The notes under the pieces: model-generated
Told to the model about the DNA's origin: nothing
Database searches by the model: none
What the model saw: only the letters and a program-made list of their open reading frames with translations
Shown here: positions 52,242 through 61,568 of the stretch, piece by piece
Position numbering within the stretch: the stretch's first letter is position 1
Layout: the number at the start of each line of letters is the position of its first letter
Made by a program: the position numbers and the translations under genes
NCBI RefSeq assembly: GCF_002979655.1
Contig: NZ_PCPG01000016.1
Coordinates: 23,428-87,427, forward strand
Direction of reading: 5' to 3'
Source: Microbacterium sp. MYb45
Lineage (GTDB): Bacteria; Actinomycetota; Actinomycetes; Actinomycetales; Microbacteriaceae
DNA: 64,000 bases

Positions 52242-53195
52242 GTGTCAACCGAGCACGGTCGGCTCGCCGTGGTGGTCGTGAACTACGCCTCGGCGAAGCT
52301 TCTGCAGCGCAATCTGGTGGTCGTCGCGCGCGAGGCGCGGGCGATCGATCCCGACGCGACGGTGATCGTGGTCGACAACTGGTCCTCCGCTGACGAGCGT
52401 CGAGCCGCGGAAGACGTCGCGCGGGAGAACGAGTGGACGCTGATCGCCCCCGAGTCCAACACGGGCTTCGGCGGTGGGGTGAACATCGGCGTGACGCGCG
52501 CGCTCGCCGACGGTGCGACCGACGTCCTCGTCATCAACCCGGATGCGCACATCGACCGCGAGTCGCTGCGTCGGCTGGAATCCACCACTGCGGCTTCCCG
52601 CACCACGCTCGCCTCGCCGGTCATCTCGGACTCGGACGGGCGTACGTGGTTCGCCGGTATCGATCTCCTGCTCGACGACGGAACGATGCGCGCGCGACGC
52701 AAACGCGTGGCGGGCGACCCGCGGCCGTTCGAACCCTGGCTGAGCGGCGCATGCCTGTGGATCACGCGCGAGGTCTGGGAGCTCGCGGGCGGATTCGACG
52801 ACGACTACTTCCTGTACTGGGAGGATGTCGACTTCTCGCGGAAGGTCGTGTCGGCCGGCGGATCGCTGGCGCTCGTCGAGGACGCGAGTGCGGTCCACGA
52901 CGAGGGCGGCACGCAGCGCGCCGACCCCGGGGTCTCGCGAGCGAAATCGGAGACCTACTACTACTACAACATCCGAAACCGGATGCTCTTCGCCGTGCGT
53001 CACCTCGACGAGGCGGGCGTGCGGCGCTGGCGCCGCTCGATCCCGAGGACAGCTCGCGAGGTGATCCTCCGCGGCGGACGCCGTCAGCTGATCCAGTCGG
53101 CCGCTCCGATCCGCGCGTACCTTCGCGGGGTGCGAGAGGCTCGGCGGATCGCACGCACCCCGCAGACCGATCGGAAGGGCAGGAAATGGTCGTAG
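52242..53195 (+). CDS. GT2 glycosyltransferase (rhamnosyltransferase-like)
   Basis: A 317-residue GT-A enzyme: VVVNYASAKLL, VVDNWSSADERR, FGGGVNIGV, INPDAHIDRES and the later YWEDVDFSRKV motif typical of rhamnosyltransferase (WbbL-like) proteins. GTG at 52242 is supported by a strong ribosome site. It probably adds a rhamnose to a lipid-linked glycan at the cytoplasmic face. It overlaps the CDP-alcohol transferase gene by ten bases. Confidence 0.85.
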   Translation: MSTEHGRLAVVVVNYASAKLLQRNLVVVAREARAIDPDATVIVVDNWSSADERRAAEDVARENEWTLIAPESNTGFGGGVNIGVTRALADGATDVLVINPDAHIDRESLRRLESTTAASRTTLASPVISDSDGRTWFAGIDLLLDDGTMRARRKRVAGDPRPFEPWLSGACLWITREVWELAGGFDDDYFLYWEDVDFSRKVVSAGGSLALVEDASAVHDEGGTQRADPGVSRAKSETYYYYNIRNRMLFAVRHLDEAGVRRWRRSIPRTAREVILRGGRRQLIQSAAPIRAYLRGVREARRIARTPQTDRKGRKWS

Positions 53196-53905
53196 ACGCA
53201 TACCGACGTCTCGCGCGCGCGCAGAAGGGCCATGCGCGTGGCGCCCCCGCGTACTCCGTGTACGTGAATCGTCGGATCGGGCGAGTCCTCGCCGCCGTCG
53301 CCTACCGCATCGGGCTCACGCCGAACCAGGTCTCGATCATCAGTGCGGTGCACTCCTTCGTCGCGATCGGGCTGATCGCCTTCGGACCGGTGAACGTGCC
53401 CATGGGCTTCCTGATCGCCGTGCTGCTCGTGCTCGGCTACGCCTGGGATTCCGCCGACGGCCAGGTCGCGCGTCTCCGCGGCGGGGGCAGTCCGCAGGGC
53501 GAGTGGCTCGACCATTTCATCGACACGCTCAAGATCGCGTCCCTCCACCTCGGGGTGCTGATCGGGCTCTACCGGGTCCTCCCGGAGGCACCGGTGCTGC
53601 TGCTGATCCCGATCGTGTTCAGCATCGTCGCCTCGACGACTTTCTCCGGGATGCTCCTCAACGACCTCCTCAAGGGGAAGCACGCTGTGGCGTCGACCCA
53701 CGAGCGCGGCGGAGGCACGCTCGTGCGATCGCTCGTCCTGCTGCCCACCGACTTCGGCCTCGTCTGCCTCGTCTTCGTGCTGTGGGGCTGGACGCCGGCG
53801 TTCCTCATCGGCTACGGCCTGCTGTGTGCCGCCGCGGTCCTGTTCCTCGCGCTCGCCGCGGTCAAGTGGTTCCGCGAGATCGGAAGGCTCGGTGCCGACG
53901 CATGA
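53186..53905 (+). CDS. CDP-alcohol phosphatidyltransferase family membrane protein
   Basis: A 239-residue protein with about six membrane helices and the complete family signature, DSADGQVARLRG followed by GEWLDHFID, which supplies the catalytic aspartates. Such enzymes transfer a phospho-alcohol from a CDP-activated donor to an alcohol. Given the CTP-dependent nucleotidyltransferase at 43704, the donor could be the CDP-polyol it makes, an attractive but unproven link. The start ATG at 53186 overlaps the end of the preceding glycosyltransferase gene. Confidence 0.88.
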   Translation: MVVDAYRRLARAQKGHARGAPAYSVYVNRRIGRVLAAVAYRIGLTPNQVSIISAVHSFVAIGLIAFGPVNVPMGFLIAVLLVLGYAWDSADGQVARLRGGGSPQGEWLDHFIDTLKIASLHLGVLIGLYRVLPEAPVLLLIPIVFSIVASTTFSGMLLNDLLKGKHAVASTHERGGGTLVRSLVLLPTDFGLVCLVFVLWGWTPAFLIGYGLLCAAAVLFLALAAVKWFREIGRLGADA

Positions 53906-54519
53906 CCGGTGAGAAGATCCTGGTCGTGTGCGCCGCGAACGTCTGCCGGTCGCCGTTGGCGGAGCTCGGCCTGCGGCGGGGATTCGGTGCGGACTCATCT
54001 ACATCGGTCAGCAGCGCGGGCGTCCGCGCGACCGAGGGTGATGCGATCTGCGAGCTGGTCTCGTCGCTCCACGATGACGAGGGATGGCGCGAACAGGCGC
54101 AGTCCCACCACGCGCGGCCGGTGACCATCGAACTCATCGAGCAGTCCACCCTGATCCTCACGGCGTCACGGGACATCCGTGGCGAGCTGGTGCGGCTCGC
54201 GCCGCGCTCGCGCGATTGGATGTTCACCCTCAAGGAAGCCGCCCACCTCGGAGCGGGCTTCTCCTCCACGGGGCCCGACCGCGTGGCGGACTACGTCGCG
54301 TATCTGGACCGAGCGCGGTCCCGGGCGACGCCGCTCGCCGGCAGCGACGGAGTCGGGAGCAGGATCCGGCGTCTCTTCGGCAACCGGGGCGCCGTCGATC
54401 CGACCAGCATCGCCGACCGGCACGGTAGCCGGGGCCACCGGGAGACCCTCGCCGAGGTTCAGTCGTCCACAGCGACGATCCTCGCCCAGCTCGGCGGGCA
54501 CCGACGGCATGCATCCTGA
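53902..54519 (+). CDS. Low-molecular-weight protein tyrosine phosphatase
   Basis: A 205-residue phosphatase with the P-loop VVCAANVCRSPLAE (C-x5-R-S) at residues 8-21. A DP pair near the end of the chain (VDPTS) may be the general-acid loop. It carries about 50 more residues than typical Wzb/Etp proteins, including an Arg-rich stretch. It should reverse autophosphorylation of the Wzc-like kinase at 61569 and so regulate polysaccharide assembly. It overlaps the CDP-alcohol transferase gene in ATGA. Confidence 0.9.
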   Translation: MTGEKILVVCAANVCRSPLAELGLRRGFGADSSTSVSSAGVRATEGDAICELVSSLHDDEGWREQAQSHHARPVTIELIEQSTLILTASRDIRGELVRLAPRSRDWMFTLKEAAHLGAGFSSTGPDRVADYVAYLDRARSRATPLAGSDGVGSRIRRLFGNRGAVDPTSIADRHGSRGHRETLAEVQSSTATILAQLGGHRRHAS

Positions 54520-54636
54520 GCGAAGCCTTGTGGTTTCCCGCTCCCCGCACTATCATTAGCCGATGCCGCGTTCTGCGCGGTGGGGACCGAGGCCGAGGGG
54601 GCTTCGGAATGGGGATCTGGGTTCTGGGGAGCTGCA

Positions 54637-55245
54637 GTGTTCAATGTTTCATCATGCCGTCGTGGGGACGGCACTTCGCGCTCGACACGCGCGATGTTCA
54701 TCGCGCCTCTGGTGGCGCTCGCACTCGTGACGGCAGGCTGCACGGCAGCCCCTGACGCCTCCGAGGAGCCGACGCCCGAGGGCACCAGTACCACCGACTG
54801 GACGCCGCCTGCCGAAGATGAGGCCGCAGGGCCCACCGAGGCACCGTCGCTGACGGAGGAGAGCGGAGCTCTCGACGAGCCGATCGCCCTGTCGACCGAC
54901 ATGGTCGTCACGATCGACAAGATCTCGACGATGACCGTGGAGCCCGAGACGCCGGGCGAGTACGCCGGTCCGGCCGTCGTGGTCGACGTCTCCGTGTCCA
55001 ATGACTCGAAGAAGGCGCAGAGCGTCGAATCGGCCGTCGTCAGTCTGACGACAGACGACGGAGACATCGGCGTGGCCACGACCGCGGGGCCGAACAAGCC
55101 GCTGACGGGCGATCTGGCCGCCGGCGCGAAGGCCACCGGGACCTACGTCTTCATGCTCGATCCGACGAAGGGACGCTCGGTCAAGATCAGCGTCAACTAC
55201 GCCGCGGGCGAGCCGGTGGCGACCTTCGCCGGCACGCTGTCCTGA
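54637..55245 (+). CDS. Lipoprotein with Ig-like (DUF4352-like) domain
   Basis: A 202-residue lipoprotein: an Arg-rich n-region, a hydrophobic core and the lipobox LVTAGC. A Pro/Thr/Glu-rich stalk of about 45 residues is followed by a beta-sandwich domain (YAGPAVVVDVSVSNDSKKAQ, ATGTYVFML), resembling DUF4352-type extracellular domains. GTG at 54637 has GGGAG nine bases upstream, and a -10 TATCAT lies at 54551-54556. Its role is unknown; the position suggests an envelope protein of the polysaccharide region. Confidence 0.78.
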   Translation: MFNVSSCRRGDGTSRSTRAMFIAPLVALALVTAGCTAAPDASEEPTPEGTSTTDWTPPAEDEAAGPTEAPSLTEESGALDEPIALSTDMVVTIDKISTMTVEPETPGEYAGPAVVVDVSVSNDSKKAQSVESAVVSLTTDDGDIGVATTAGPNKPLTGDLAAGAKATGTYVFMLDPTKGRSVKISVNYAAGEPVATFAGTLS

Positions 55246-55330
55246 CCTTCGTGCGCTGTCGCGCATCGATCTTTCATCGCACTTTCGCAATTTCATACTC
55301 AAGAAACGTTCTGCGGCTGGGGAGTCACTA

Positions 55331-58300
55331 ATGGGGAACACAACAACCACGAGGCGGGCGCTGGGAGCGCTGGCTTCCGTCGTGACAGCAGCGTTGCTGG
55401 TCGCGGGCATGACGACGCTGGGAGCACAGGCCGCTTCGGCTGCTGACGTGTCCCCGCCGCCGCTGCTGCAGCGGGACGACAACGTCGTGACGTCGGATCC
55501 GATCCCGACGGTCCAGATCGACAACGGCTACGTCTGGTCGCAGACCGTGATCGGCTCGACCGTGTACGCGGTGGGCAAGTTCGACAATGCGCGTGCGCCT
55601 CTGGCGGTGCCGGGGACGAGTCTGACCGCACGGTCGAACGTCCTCGCCTATGACATCAACACGGGCCAGCTGCTGTCGTTCGCTCCGCAGGTGAACGGCG
55701 TGATCAAGGCGGTCGCGGCCTCGCCCGACGGCAGTCGCATCTACATCGGCGGGTCCTTCAACTCGGTCAACGGGCAGGCGCGCTGGAACTTCGCCGCGCT
55801 CGACGCCGTCACCGGCCAGCTGGTGCCCGGGTTCAATCCGTCGATCGGCGGCAGCGGTGTCTACGCTCTCGCCACCTCCGGGTCGAGCGTGTACGTGGGC
55901 GGTCTGTTCACGCAGGGCAACGGCACGGCCCGCAAGAACCTCGCCGGCTTCAACGCTGCCAACGGAGCCCTGCTGAGCTGGGCTCCGCAGAGCGACCTCC
56001 AGGTCGACGCGATGGTGATGGATCCGGCCGGGCAGAACGTCATCGCCGCCGGTCGCTTCTCGCAGGTCAACGGCAACCTGGCGATGCGCGGCACCGTCGC
56101 GCTCGACAAGACGACGGGTGCCGTCGACACCGCCTGGGCGCTCCCGCAGACCGTCAAGAACGGGTCGATCACCGGCGCCAACTCGGGCAAGGCCGGGATC
56201 TTCGGTCTGGCCGCCGACGCCAACGCGGTGTACGGCACCGGCTGGGTGTATGCCGATGCCGCCACCGGGAACCTCGAAGGCACGTTCGCGGCAGAGGCCG
56301 GAACGGGCCAGGTGCGCTGGATCTCCGACTGCTTGGGTGACCACTACGGCGTGTACTCGACGGGCAAGGTCGTGTACACGACGAGCCACACGCATGCCTG
56401 CAGCACGATGGGGATGCACCCCGAGCAGAACCCGCGCACGCACCGCTACTCGGAGGCGTACACGGCCGACGCGCGCGGCACGCTCGGGAATCAGCCCGCG
56501 GCTGGCAGCACGTACAAGAACTGGGCCGGTACGCCGGCGCCGTCAGGCTACGCCTGGACGCCCGACTGGGCCGTCGGCGTGACGACGGGTATGGGGCAGG
56601 CCGGCCTCTCCATCACCGGAGCGGGCAACATGATCTCGATCGGCGGAGAGTTCCGCTCGGTCAACAACGGCCGCTTCGAGGGCCTCGTGCGCTTCTCGAC
56701 GACGCCTCCGGGCGGAGCGAAAGACGGTCCGCGTCTTTCGGGAGCGAACTGGACCGCCACGGCGCAGTCCTTCATCCCGGGGCGCGTGCGCGTCTCCATC
56801 CCCTCGAACTGGGATCGTGACGATCTGACGCTCACGTACGAGCTGCGACGCACGGGCACTGCCACGCCGGTCGCCACGAAGACGGCCGATGCGACCTGGT
56901 GGAACCGCCCCACGATCAGTCTCGAAGACAAGACGGCGCCTCCGGGAACACAGCAGGAGTACACCGTCGTCGCGAAGGACGGCAACGGGAACGCGGTGAG
57001 CAGTCAGGCCGTCAGCGTGGCAGTGACGGCAGGAGCCGTCTCCACATACGTGGACGCCGTGACCGCTGACGAGCCGCAGCTCTATTACCCCCTGGGCGAC
57101 TCCAGCCAGGATTGGGCCGGTGCGAACACGCCCGTCTTCGGCTCGGGCGTCACGACATCCACGTCCGGCGTCGCGAACACCGCGACGGGAGCATCGACAT
57201 TCACCGGTTCCTCTACCGGACGCGTCGCGACGACGAACAAGGTCGCCGCACCCTCCGAGTACTCGACCGAGGTGTGGTTCAAGACCAACTCCACCACCGG
57301 TGGAAAGCTGATCGGCTATGGGAGCGCCGCCTCCGGCGACTCCACCAGCTACGACCGTCACCTCTACATGACCAACAATGGTCGGCTCGTCTTCGGCACC
57401 TATGACGGGAGCACTCGGACGATTCAGAACAGCACGGCCCTGAACAACAACGCCTGGCACCATGCCGTGGCGACGCAGAGCTCTGCGGGGATGAAGCTGT
57501 ACGTCGACGGCACGCTCGTCGCATCGGACGCCTCCGGTACCACCGCGGAGAACTACCTCGGGTACTGGCGCATCGGCGGGGACAACCTCAGCAGCTGGCC
57601 TTCGGCGCCGAGCTCCAAGTACTTCAAGGGAGCGCTCGATGAGGCCGCTGTCTACCCGTACGCGCTGACGTCGGCCCAGGTGCAGACGCACTACGGCGTC
57701 GGCAAGGGCTTCGAGGCGCCGACCGCCTCCTTCACGGCGACCGCGACGGACCTCGACGTGGCCTTCGACGCCAGCGCGTCCGCTCCGGCGGGCTCTGCGA
57801 CGATCACCGGCTACCAGTGGGACTTCGGAGACGATTCTCCGGCGGGCACGGGCGCGACGACTTCGCACACCTACACGGCCTCCGGAACGTACACGGCGAA
57901 GCTCACGGTCACCGACAGCAACGGGCTGGCCACGACGACGGAGAAGCCGGTCGTGGTCCAGGCGGCGAACGTGCTGCCGACAGCGTCCTTCGAGCTCACC
58001 GGAACAGGACTCTCGGTCTCGGCGGATGCGTCCGCATCCACCGACTCCGACGGCACCATCTCCTCGTACGCATGGAACTGGGGTGATGGGACGACGTCGA
58101 CCGGTCAGGTCGCCAGCCACGTGTACGCCACGGCGGGCACGCGCACGGTGACCCTCACCGTCACCGACGACCGCGGCGGCACCGCGTCGACCACGCGTCA
58201 GGCGGTCACCACTCACGCCGACCCGGTCGCGACGTTCACGTCGACGGCATCGGGCATGACGGTGAGCGTCTCGGCTGCGGGGTCGAGCGCCTCCGACGGG

Positions 58301-60034
58301 GCCACGCTCTCCTATTCCTGGAACTGGGGCGACGGCACTCCCGCCGGATCGGGAGCCACCGCCGGTCACACCTACACCCAGGCGGGTGCGCACGACATCA
58401 CCCTGACGGTGACCGACAGCCTCGGCGGGTCCGCGAGCGTCACCAAATCCGTGACGGCGCAGGCTCAGGTCTTCGCGGCATCCGACTCGTTCGGTCGCGT
58501 GGTCTCGAGCGGCTGGGGCGCAGCCGATAAGGGCGGCACCTGGGCACCCATGAGCGGTTCCGCCGCTGTCACCTCCGTCGCCGACGGAGTGGGCAAGGTC
58601 AACCTCACGCCGGGTGAGACCCGCGAGATGCTCCTGCAGGGCACGTCCCTGCTCGACAGCTCGGCGCGGATCAGCTACACGCTGTCCTCCGGGCCGTCGA
58701 CGGGCGTCGCCTACGAAGGGCTCGGCGCACGTCGGTCGGGTTCCAACGGCTACCGTGCACTTGCATGGCACCGTGCTGACGGCACCACGTGGCTCGTGAT
58801 CCAGCGCAACGGTACGGCGATCGCCAGCACCGCCGTCGCAGGGCTCACCTGGACCGCGGGCAGCACGTTCAACCTGGCGATGGATACGACGGGTTCCACG
58901 ACCACCACCATCCGCGCCAAGCTGTGGGCGGGCGGAGCAGCCGAACCTGCCAGCTGGCAGCTCTCGACGACGGACGCGACTCCGGCCCTCCAGGTCGCGG
59001 GAGCGCCCACCGTGTACTCGTACCGTTCGGGTACGGCGACCGGGACGAACCTCGCGAGCTTCGACGACTTCACGCTGAAGAACCTCGGCGCTGCGGTGCC
59101 GGATCCCGAGCCCGAGCCCGAGCCCACCAACGTGGCACCGACGGCCGCCTTCTCGGCGACCACCGCAGCGTTGACGGCCAACGTCGACGGCAGCGCATCG
59201 ACGGATTCGGACGGCACCATCGCCTCCTACGCCTGGAACTTCGGCGACGGAACGACGGGATCGGGCGCAACGAGCTCCCGCGCCTACGCCGCAGCCGGAA
59301 CCTACACCGTGACGCTCACCGTGACCGACAACAAGGGGGCGACGCACACCGCGACCAAGCAGGTCACGGTCGCGGCGGCTCCTGTCGATCCCGATCCCGA
59401 TCCCGAGCCCGAGCCTGCTCCGTTGGCAGGCGACGAGTTCGAGCGGACCTCCGGTCCCGGTTGGGGCAGCGCGGTCGTGGGCGGTGCATGGACTATCGCC
59501 GGCGGCTCGCAGGCAGCGGCCACCGTGTCGGACGGCCAGGGCAAGATGGCCCTGATCCCGGGAGACACCCGCCACGCGACGCTTAACACGACCTCGATCA
59601 CCGACGCCGTGCTTCAGACGCAGTTCCGCGTCGATCAGGCGCCGGCAGCGGGCGGCGCCTACATCGGAGTCATCGCGCGTCAGTCGGCCGCAGGCAAGTA
59701 TCTGGTCCGCGCATGGCTCCGTCCTGACGGAACCATCTGGCTCGTGGCTCATCGTGACGGCACCGTGCTGCTGACGCAGCCCGTGTCAGGGGTCGCCTTC
59801 ACGGCGAACACCTCCTACACGTTGAAGGTCTCCGTCACCGGTACGTCGCCGACCGCGATCTCGGCGAAGATCTGGGCGACGGGTGGCACGGAGCCGGCGA
59901 ACTGGCAGCTCAACGCGACGGATGCGACGCCGTTGCAGGGTGCTGGCTCGGTCGGCTTGAGCGGCAACCGCTCGGGGAGCTCGACGGCGGCACTCGGTGT
60001 CTCCTTCGACTCGTTCCGGGTGACCGCCCCGTAG
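55331..60034 (+). CDS. Giant secreted beta-propeller/LamG/PKD protein
   Basis: A 1567-residue secreted protein with a signal peptide cleaved after about residue 38 (AQAASA/AD). In order it has a propeller of short repeats (about 45-450; VYVGGLFTQGNGTAR is one), an FN3-like module (470-565), a LamG concanavalin-like domain (572-794), three PKD modules (to about 1045), a 200-residue glycan-binding-like module (1048-1258), a PKD module (1264-1350) and a second copy of that module (1365-1567), with Pro/Glu linkers. There is no sortase motif. It lies inside the polysaccharide cluster, so a role in binding or shaping the polymer is likely. Confidence 0.88.
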   Translation: MGNTTTTRRALGALASVVTAALLVAGMTTLGAQAASAADVSPPPLLQRDDNVVTSDPIPTVQIDNGYVWSQTVIGSTVYAVGKFDNARAPLAVPGTSLTARSNVLAYDINTGQLLSFAPQVNGVIKAVAASPDGSRIYIGGSFNSVNGQARWNFAALDAVTGQLVPGFNPSIGGSGVYALATSGSSVYVGGLFTQGNGTARKNLAGFNAANGALLSWAPQSDLQVDAMVMDPAGQNVIAAGRFSQVNGNLAMRGTVALDKTTGAVDTAWALPQTVKNGSITGANSGKAGIFGLAADANAVYGTGWVYADAATGNLEGTFAAEAGTGQVRWISDCLGDHYGVYSTGKVVYTTSHTHACSTMGMHPEQNPRTHRYSEAYTADARGTLGNQPAAGSTYKNWAGTPAPSGYAWTPDWAVGVTTGMGQAGLSITGAGNMISIGGEFRSVNNGRFEGLVRFSTTPPGGAKDGPRLSGANWTATAQSFIPGRVRVSIPSNWDRDDLTLTYELRRTGTATPVATKTADATWWNRPTISLEDKTAPPGTQQEYTVVAKDGNGNAVSSQAVSVAVTAGAVSTYVDAVTADEPQLYYPLGDSSQDWAGANTPVFGSGVTTSTSGVANTATGASTFTGSSTGRVATTNKVAAPSEYSTEVWFKTNSTTGGKLIGYGSAASGDSTSYDRHLYMTNNGRLVFGTYDGSTRTIQNSTALNNNAWHHAVATQSSAGMKLYVDGTLVASDASGTTAENYLGYWRIGGDNLSSWPSAPSSKYFKGALDEAAVYPYALTSAQVQTHYGVGKGFEAPTASFTATATDLDVAFDASASAPAGSATITGYQWDFGDDSPAGTGATTSHTYTASGTYTAKLTVTDSNGLATTTEKPVVVQAANVLPTASFELTGTGLSVSADASASTDSDGTISSYAWNWGDGTTSTGQVASHVYATAGTRTVTLTVTDDRGGTASTTRQAVTTHADPVATFTSTASGMTVSVSAAGSSASDGATLSYSWNWGDGTPAGSGATAGHTYTQAGAHDITLTVTDSLGGSASVTKSVTAQAQVFAASDSFGRVVSSGWGAADKGGTWAPMSGSAAVTSVADGVGKVNLTPGETREMLLQGTSLLDSSARISYTLSSGPSTGVAYEGLGARRSGSNGYRALAWHRADGTTWLVIQRNGTAIASTAVAGLTWTAGSTFNLAMDTTGSTTTTIRAKLWAGGAAEPASWQLSTTDATPALQVAGAPTVYSYRSGTATGTNLASFDDFTLKNLGAAVPDPEPEPEPTNVAPTAAFSATTAALTANVDGSASTDSDGTIASYAWNFGDGTTGSGATSSRAYAAAGTYTVTLTVTDNKGATHTATKQVTVAAAPVDPDPDPEPEPAPLAGDEFERTSGPGWGSAVVGGAWTIAGGSQAAATVSDGQGKMALIPGDTRHATLNTTSITDAVLQTQFRVDQAPAAGGAYIGVIARQSAAGKYLVRAWLRPDGTIWLVAHRDGTVLLTQPVSGVAFTANTSYTLKVSVTGTSPTAISAKIWATGGTEPANWQLNATDATPLQGAGSVGLSGNRSGSSTAALGVSFDSFRVTAP

Positions 60035-60049
60035 CAGAGCGATGCGGCG

Positions 60050-60112
60050 CACGTGAGGTGCGTTCCCGTCCATCGGTGCTCATGCGCCGGTGGACGGGGC
60101 GCGCCTCACGTG
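60050..60112 (+). terminator. Strong hairpin terminator after the PKD protein gene
   Basis: A long inverted repeat begins CACGTGAGG and ends CCTCACGTG, with CCCGTCCA pairing TGGACGGG further in, around an eight-base loop. There are only a few mismatches. It is followed by TTCTTGTGTG, which is modestly T-rich. It starts 15 bases after the stop codon at 60034. Confidence 0.75.
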
Positions 60113-60202
60113 TTCTTGTGTGCTGACGTGTTACACATTGAGAGCGTTTCGCGCTGTGACAGATTCGTTCCGCATCACCACCTCCGAGTAGGATCCTGAC
60201 GC

Positions 60203-61513
60203 ATGGCCACTGCTGTTCCGATCGTGCTCCTCGCAGTCGGAGGTCTCGCCGCACTGGCCCTCGTCGTTCTCGTGCTCCGGATGATGCCCCGCGCGGCATT
60301 CGTCGTCTGGGCGTGCGTGCTCTTCTTCGTCCCCCTCTGGGTGGGCGTGAACATCGGCTTCTACTGGGCCGCGATCACGCTTCTCACGGCACTGCTGATC
60401 CTCGTCAACTGGTCGATCGTCCCGCTGCGGGCGGCCGATGCGTGGGTGGCGGTGTTCATCATCGTCATCGTCGGCCTGTACGCCTTCGGCTCCGTGGACC
60501 TCGCGTCTCTCGTCGCTGCGCTCCTCGAATGGGTGATCCCCTACATCTGGGGCCGCGTGGTGCTGGCCCGGGTCGGCACCGCATGGGTGACTTCGACCAT
60601 CGCGATCGTCGCCGTGGTCGCCGCGGCACTCGCCGTCGTCGAGTTCTTCACGTCGTTCAACCCGTTCGTGCTCATACCGGGGTCGGGGGTCATCTACGAC
60701 ACCTGGAGCCCGCTGCAGGAGCGCGGAGGGGTCCTGAGGGCGGAGGGTGCTTTCGGGCATTCGATCGCGCTCGGTGCGGCCCTGGCCATGTCTTCGGCGT
60801 TCGTCGTCGCGACCAGGTGGCGGCTCGTTCCGAAGATCAGCGGGGTGGTGATCATCGCGGTGGCCACGGTCCTCACCTTCAGCCGTGTGGGTCTCCTGAC
60901 GCTCGTGCTCACGCTCATCCTGTCCACGTTCCTGATCGTCGGCGTCTCCACTCGTTTCCGGGCGACCGTCGCCGTGGCCGGTGTGATCGGAACGGCCATC
61001 GTCATCCCCATCATCGACACGGTCTTCGGGGCAGCGGGGGAGGAAGCGGGCGGCAGTGCGGACTATCGAACGGACCTGCTCGTGCTCCTCGAACAGGTGC
61101 AGGTCTTCGGCAACCCGGGCGACTGGCACTCCCTGGTCTCGGGCGACTATTACCTCGGCTACTTCGCCAGATCCGTCGACAATGCGCTGGTCCTCACCCT
61201 GCTGAGGTACGGATATGTGCCGACCTTCCTCATCATGGCTGCCGTGGTCTGTGCTGCGTGGATGGCGCTGAGGCGTTCGACGCGAAGCCCCGCAGCGCTC
61301 GCGGTCGTCGGACAACTCCCGAGCCTCGTGGTGGTCGCCCTCATCACGCAATACAGCATGTTCCTCTGGTTCTGCGTCGGCTTGGCCATCACCTGGGCCA
61401 GAGACTCTGCCGTGCTCCGAGGGCCCGACGAACCGGCCACGCGCGTCGATATCGGCGCACCGGAGGGGCTGCGGCTGCCGAGCAGCGCCCCGCCGTCGTA
61501 CCCACGAGCGTGA
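60203..61513 (+). CDS. O-antigen ligase/polymerase-like membrane protein (Wzy-like)
   Basis: A 436-residue protein with about eleven membrane helices and a larger extracytoplasmic loop (about residues 280-330, including GEEAGGSADYRTDLLVLL). This architecture matches Wzy polymerases and WaaL ligases. The lone arginines in membrane-flanking positions (e.g. TFSRVGLLTL) fit the ligase/polymerase family motif. The likely task is polymerisation of lipid-linked repeat units outside the membrane. It precedes the Wzz/Wzc-like gene by 55 bases. Confidence 0.8.
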   Translation: MATAVPIVLLAVGGLAALALVVLVLRMMPRAAFVVWACVLFFVPLWVGVNIGFYWAAITLLTALLILVNWSIVPLRAADAWVAVFIIVIVGLYAFGSVDLASLVAALLEWVIPYIWGRVVLARVGTAWVTSTIAIVAVVAAALAVVEFFTSFNPFVLIPGSGVIYDTWSPLQERGGVLRAEGAFGHSIALGAALAMSSAFVVATRWRLVPKISGVVIIAVATVLTFSRVGLLTLVLTLILSTFLIVGVSTRFRATVAVAGVIGTAIVIPIIDTVFGAAGEEAGGSADYRTDLLVLLEQVQVFGNPGDWHSLVSGDYYLGYFARSVDNALVLTLLRYGYVPTFLIMAAVVCAAWMALRRSTRSPAALAVVGQLPSLVVVALITQYSMFLWFCVGLAITWARDSAVLRGPDEPATRVDIGAPEGLRLPSSAPPSYPRA

Positions 61514-61568
61514 GGGTGCGGAAACGTTGACTCATCTAGAATCGAAATCTCAGGGGGAATGGGGAACC

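Noticed and set aside
56543..59752. A 1069-codon minus-strand frame opposite the PKD/LamG protein
   Set aside because: Low-complexity Gly/Arg-rich translation without domains. The plus-strand frame shows a signal peptide and PKD and LamG modules.
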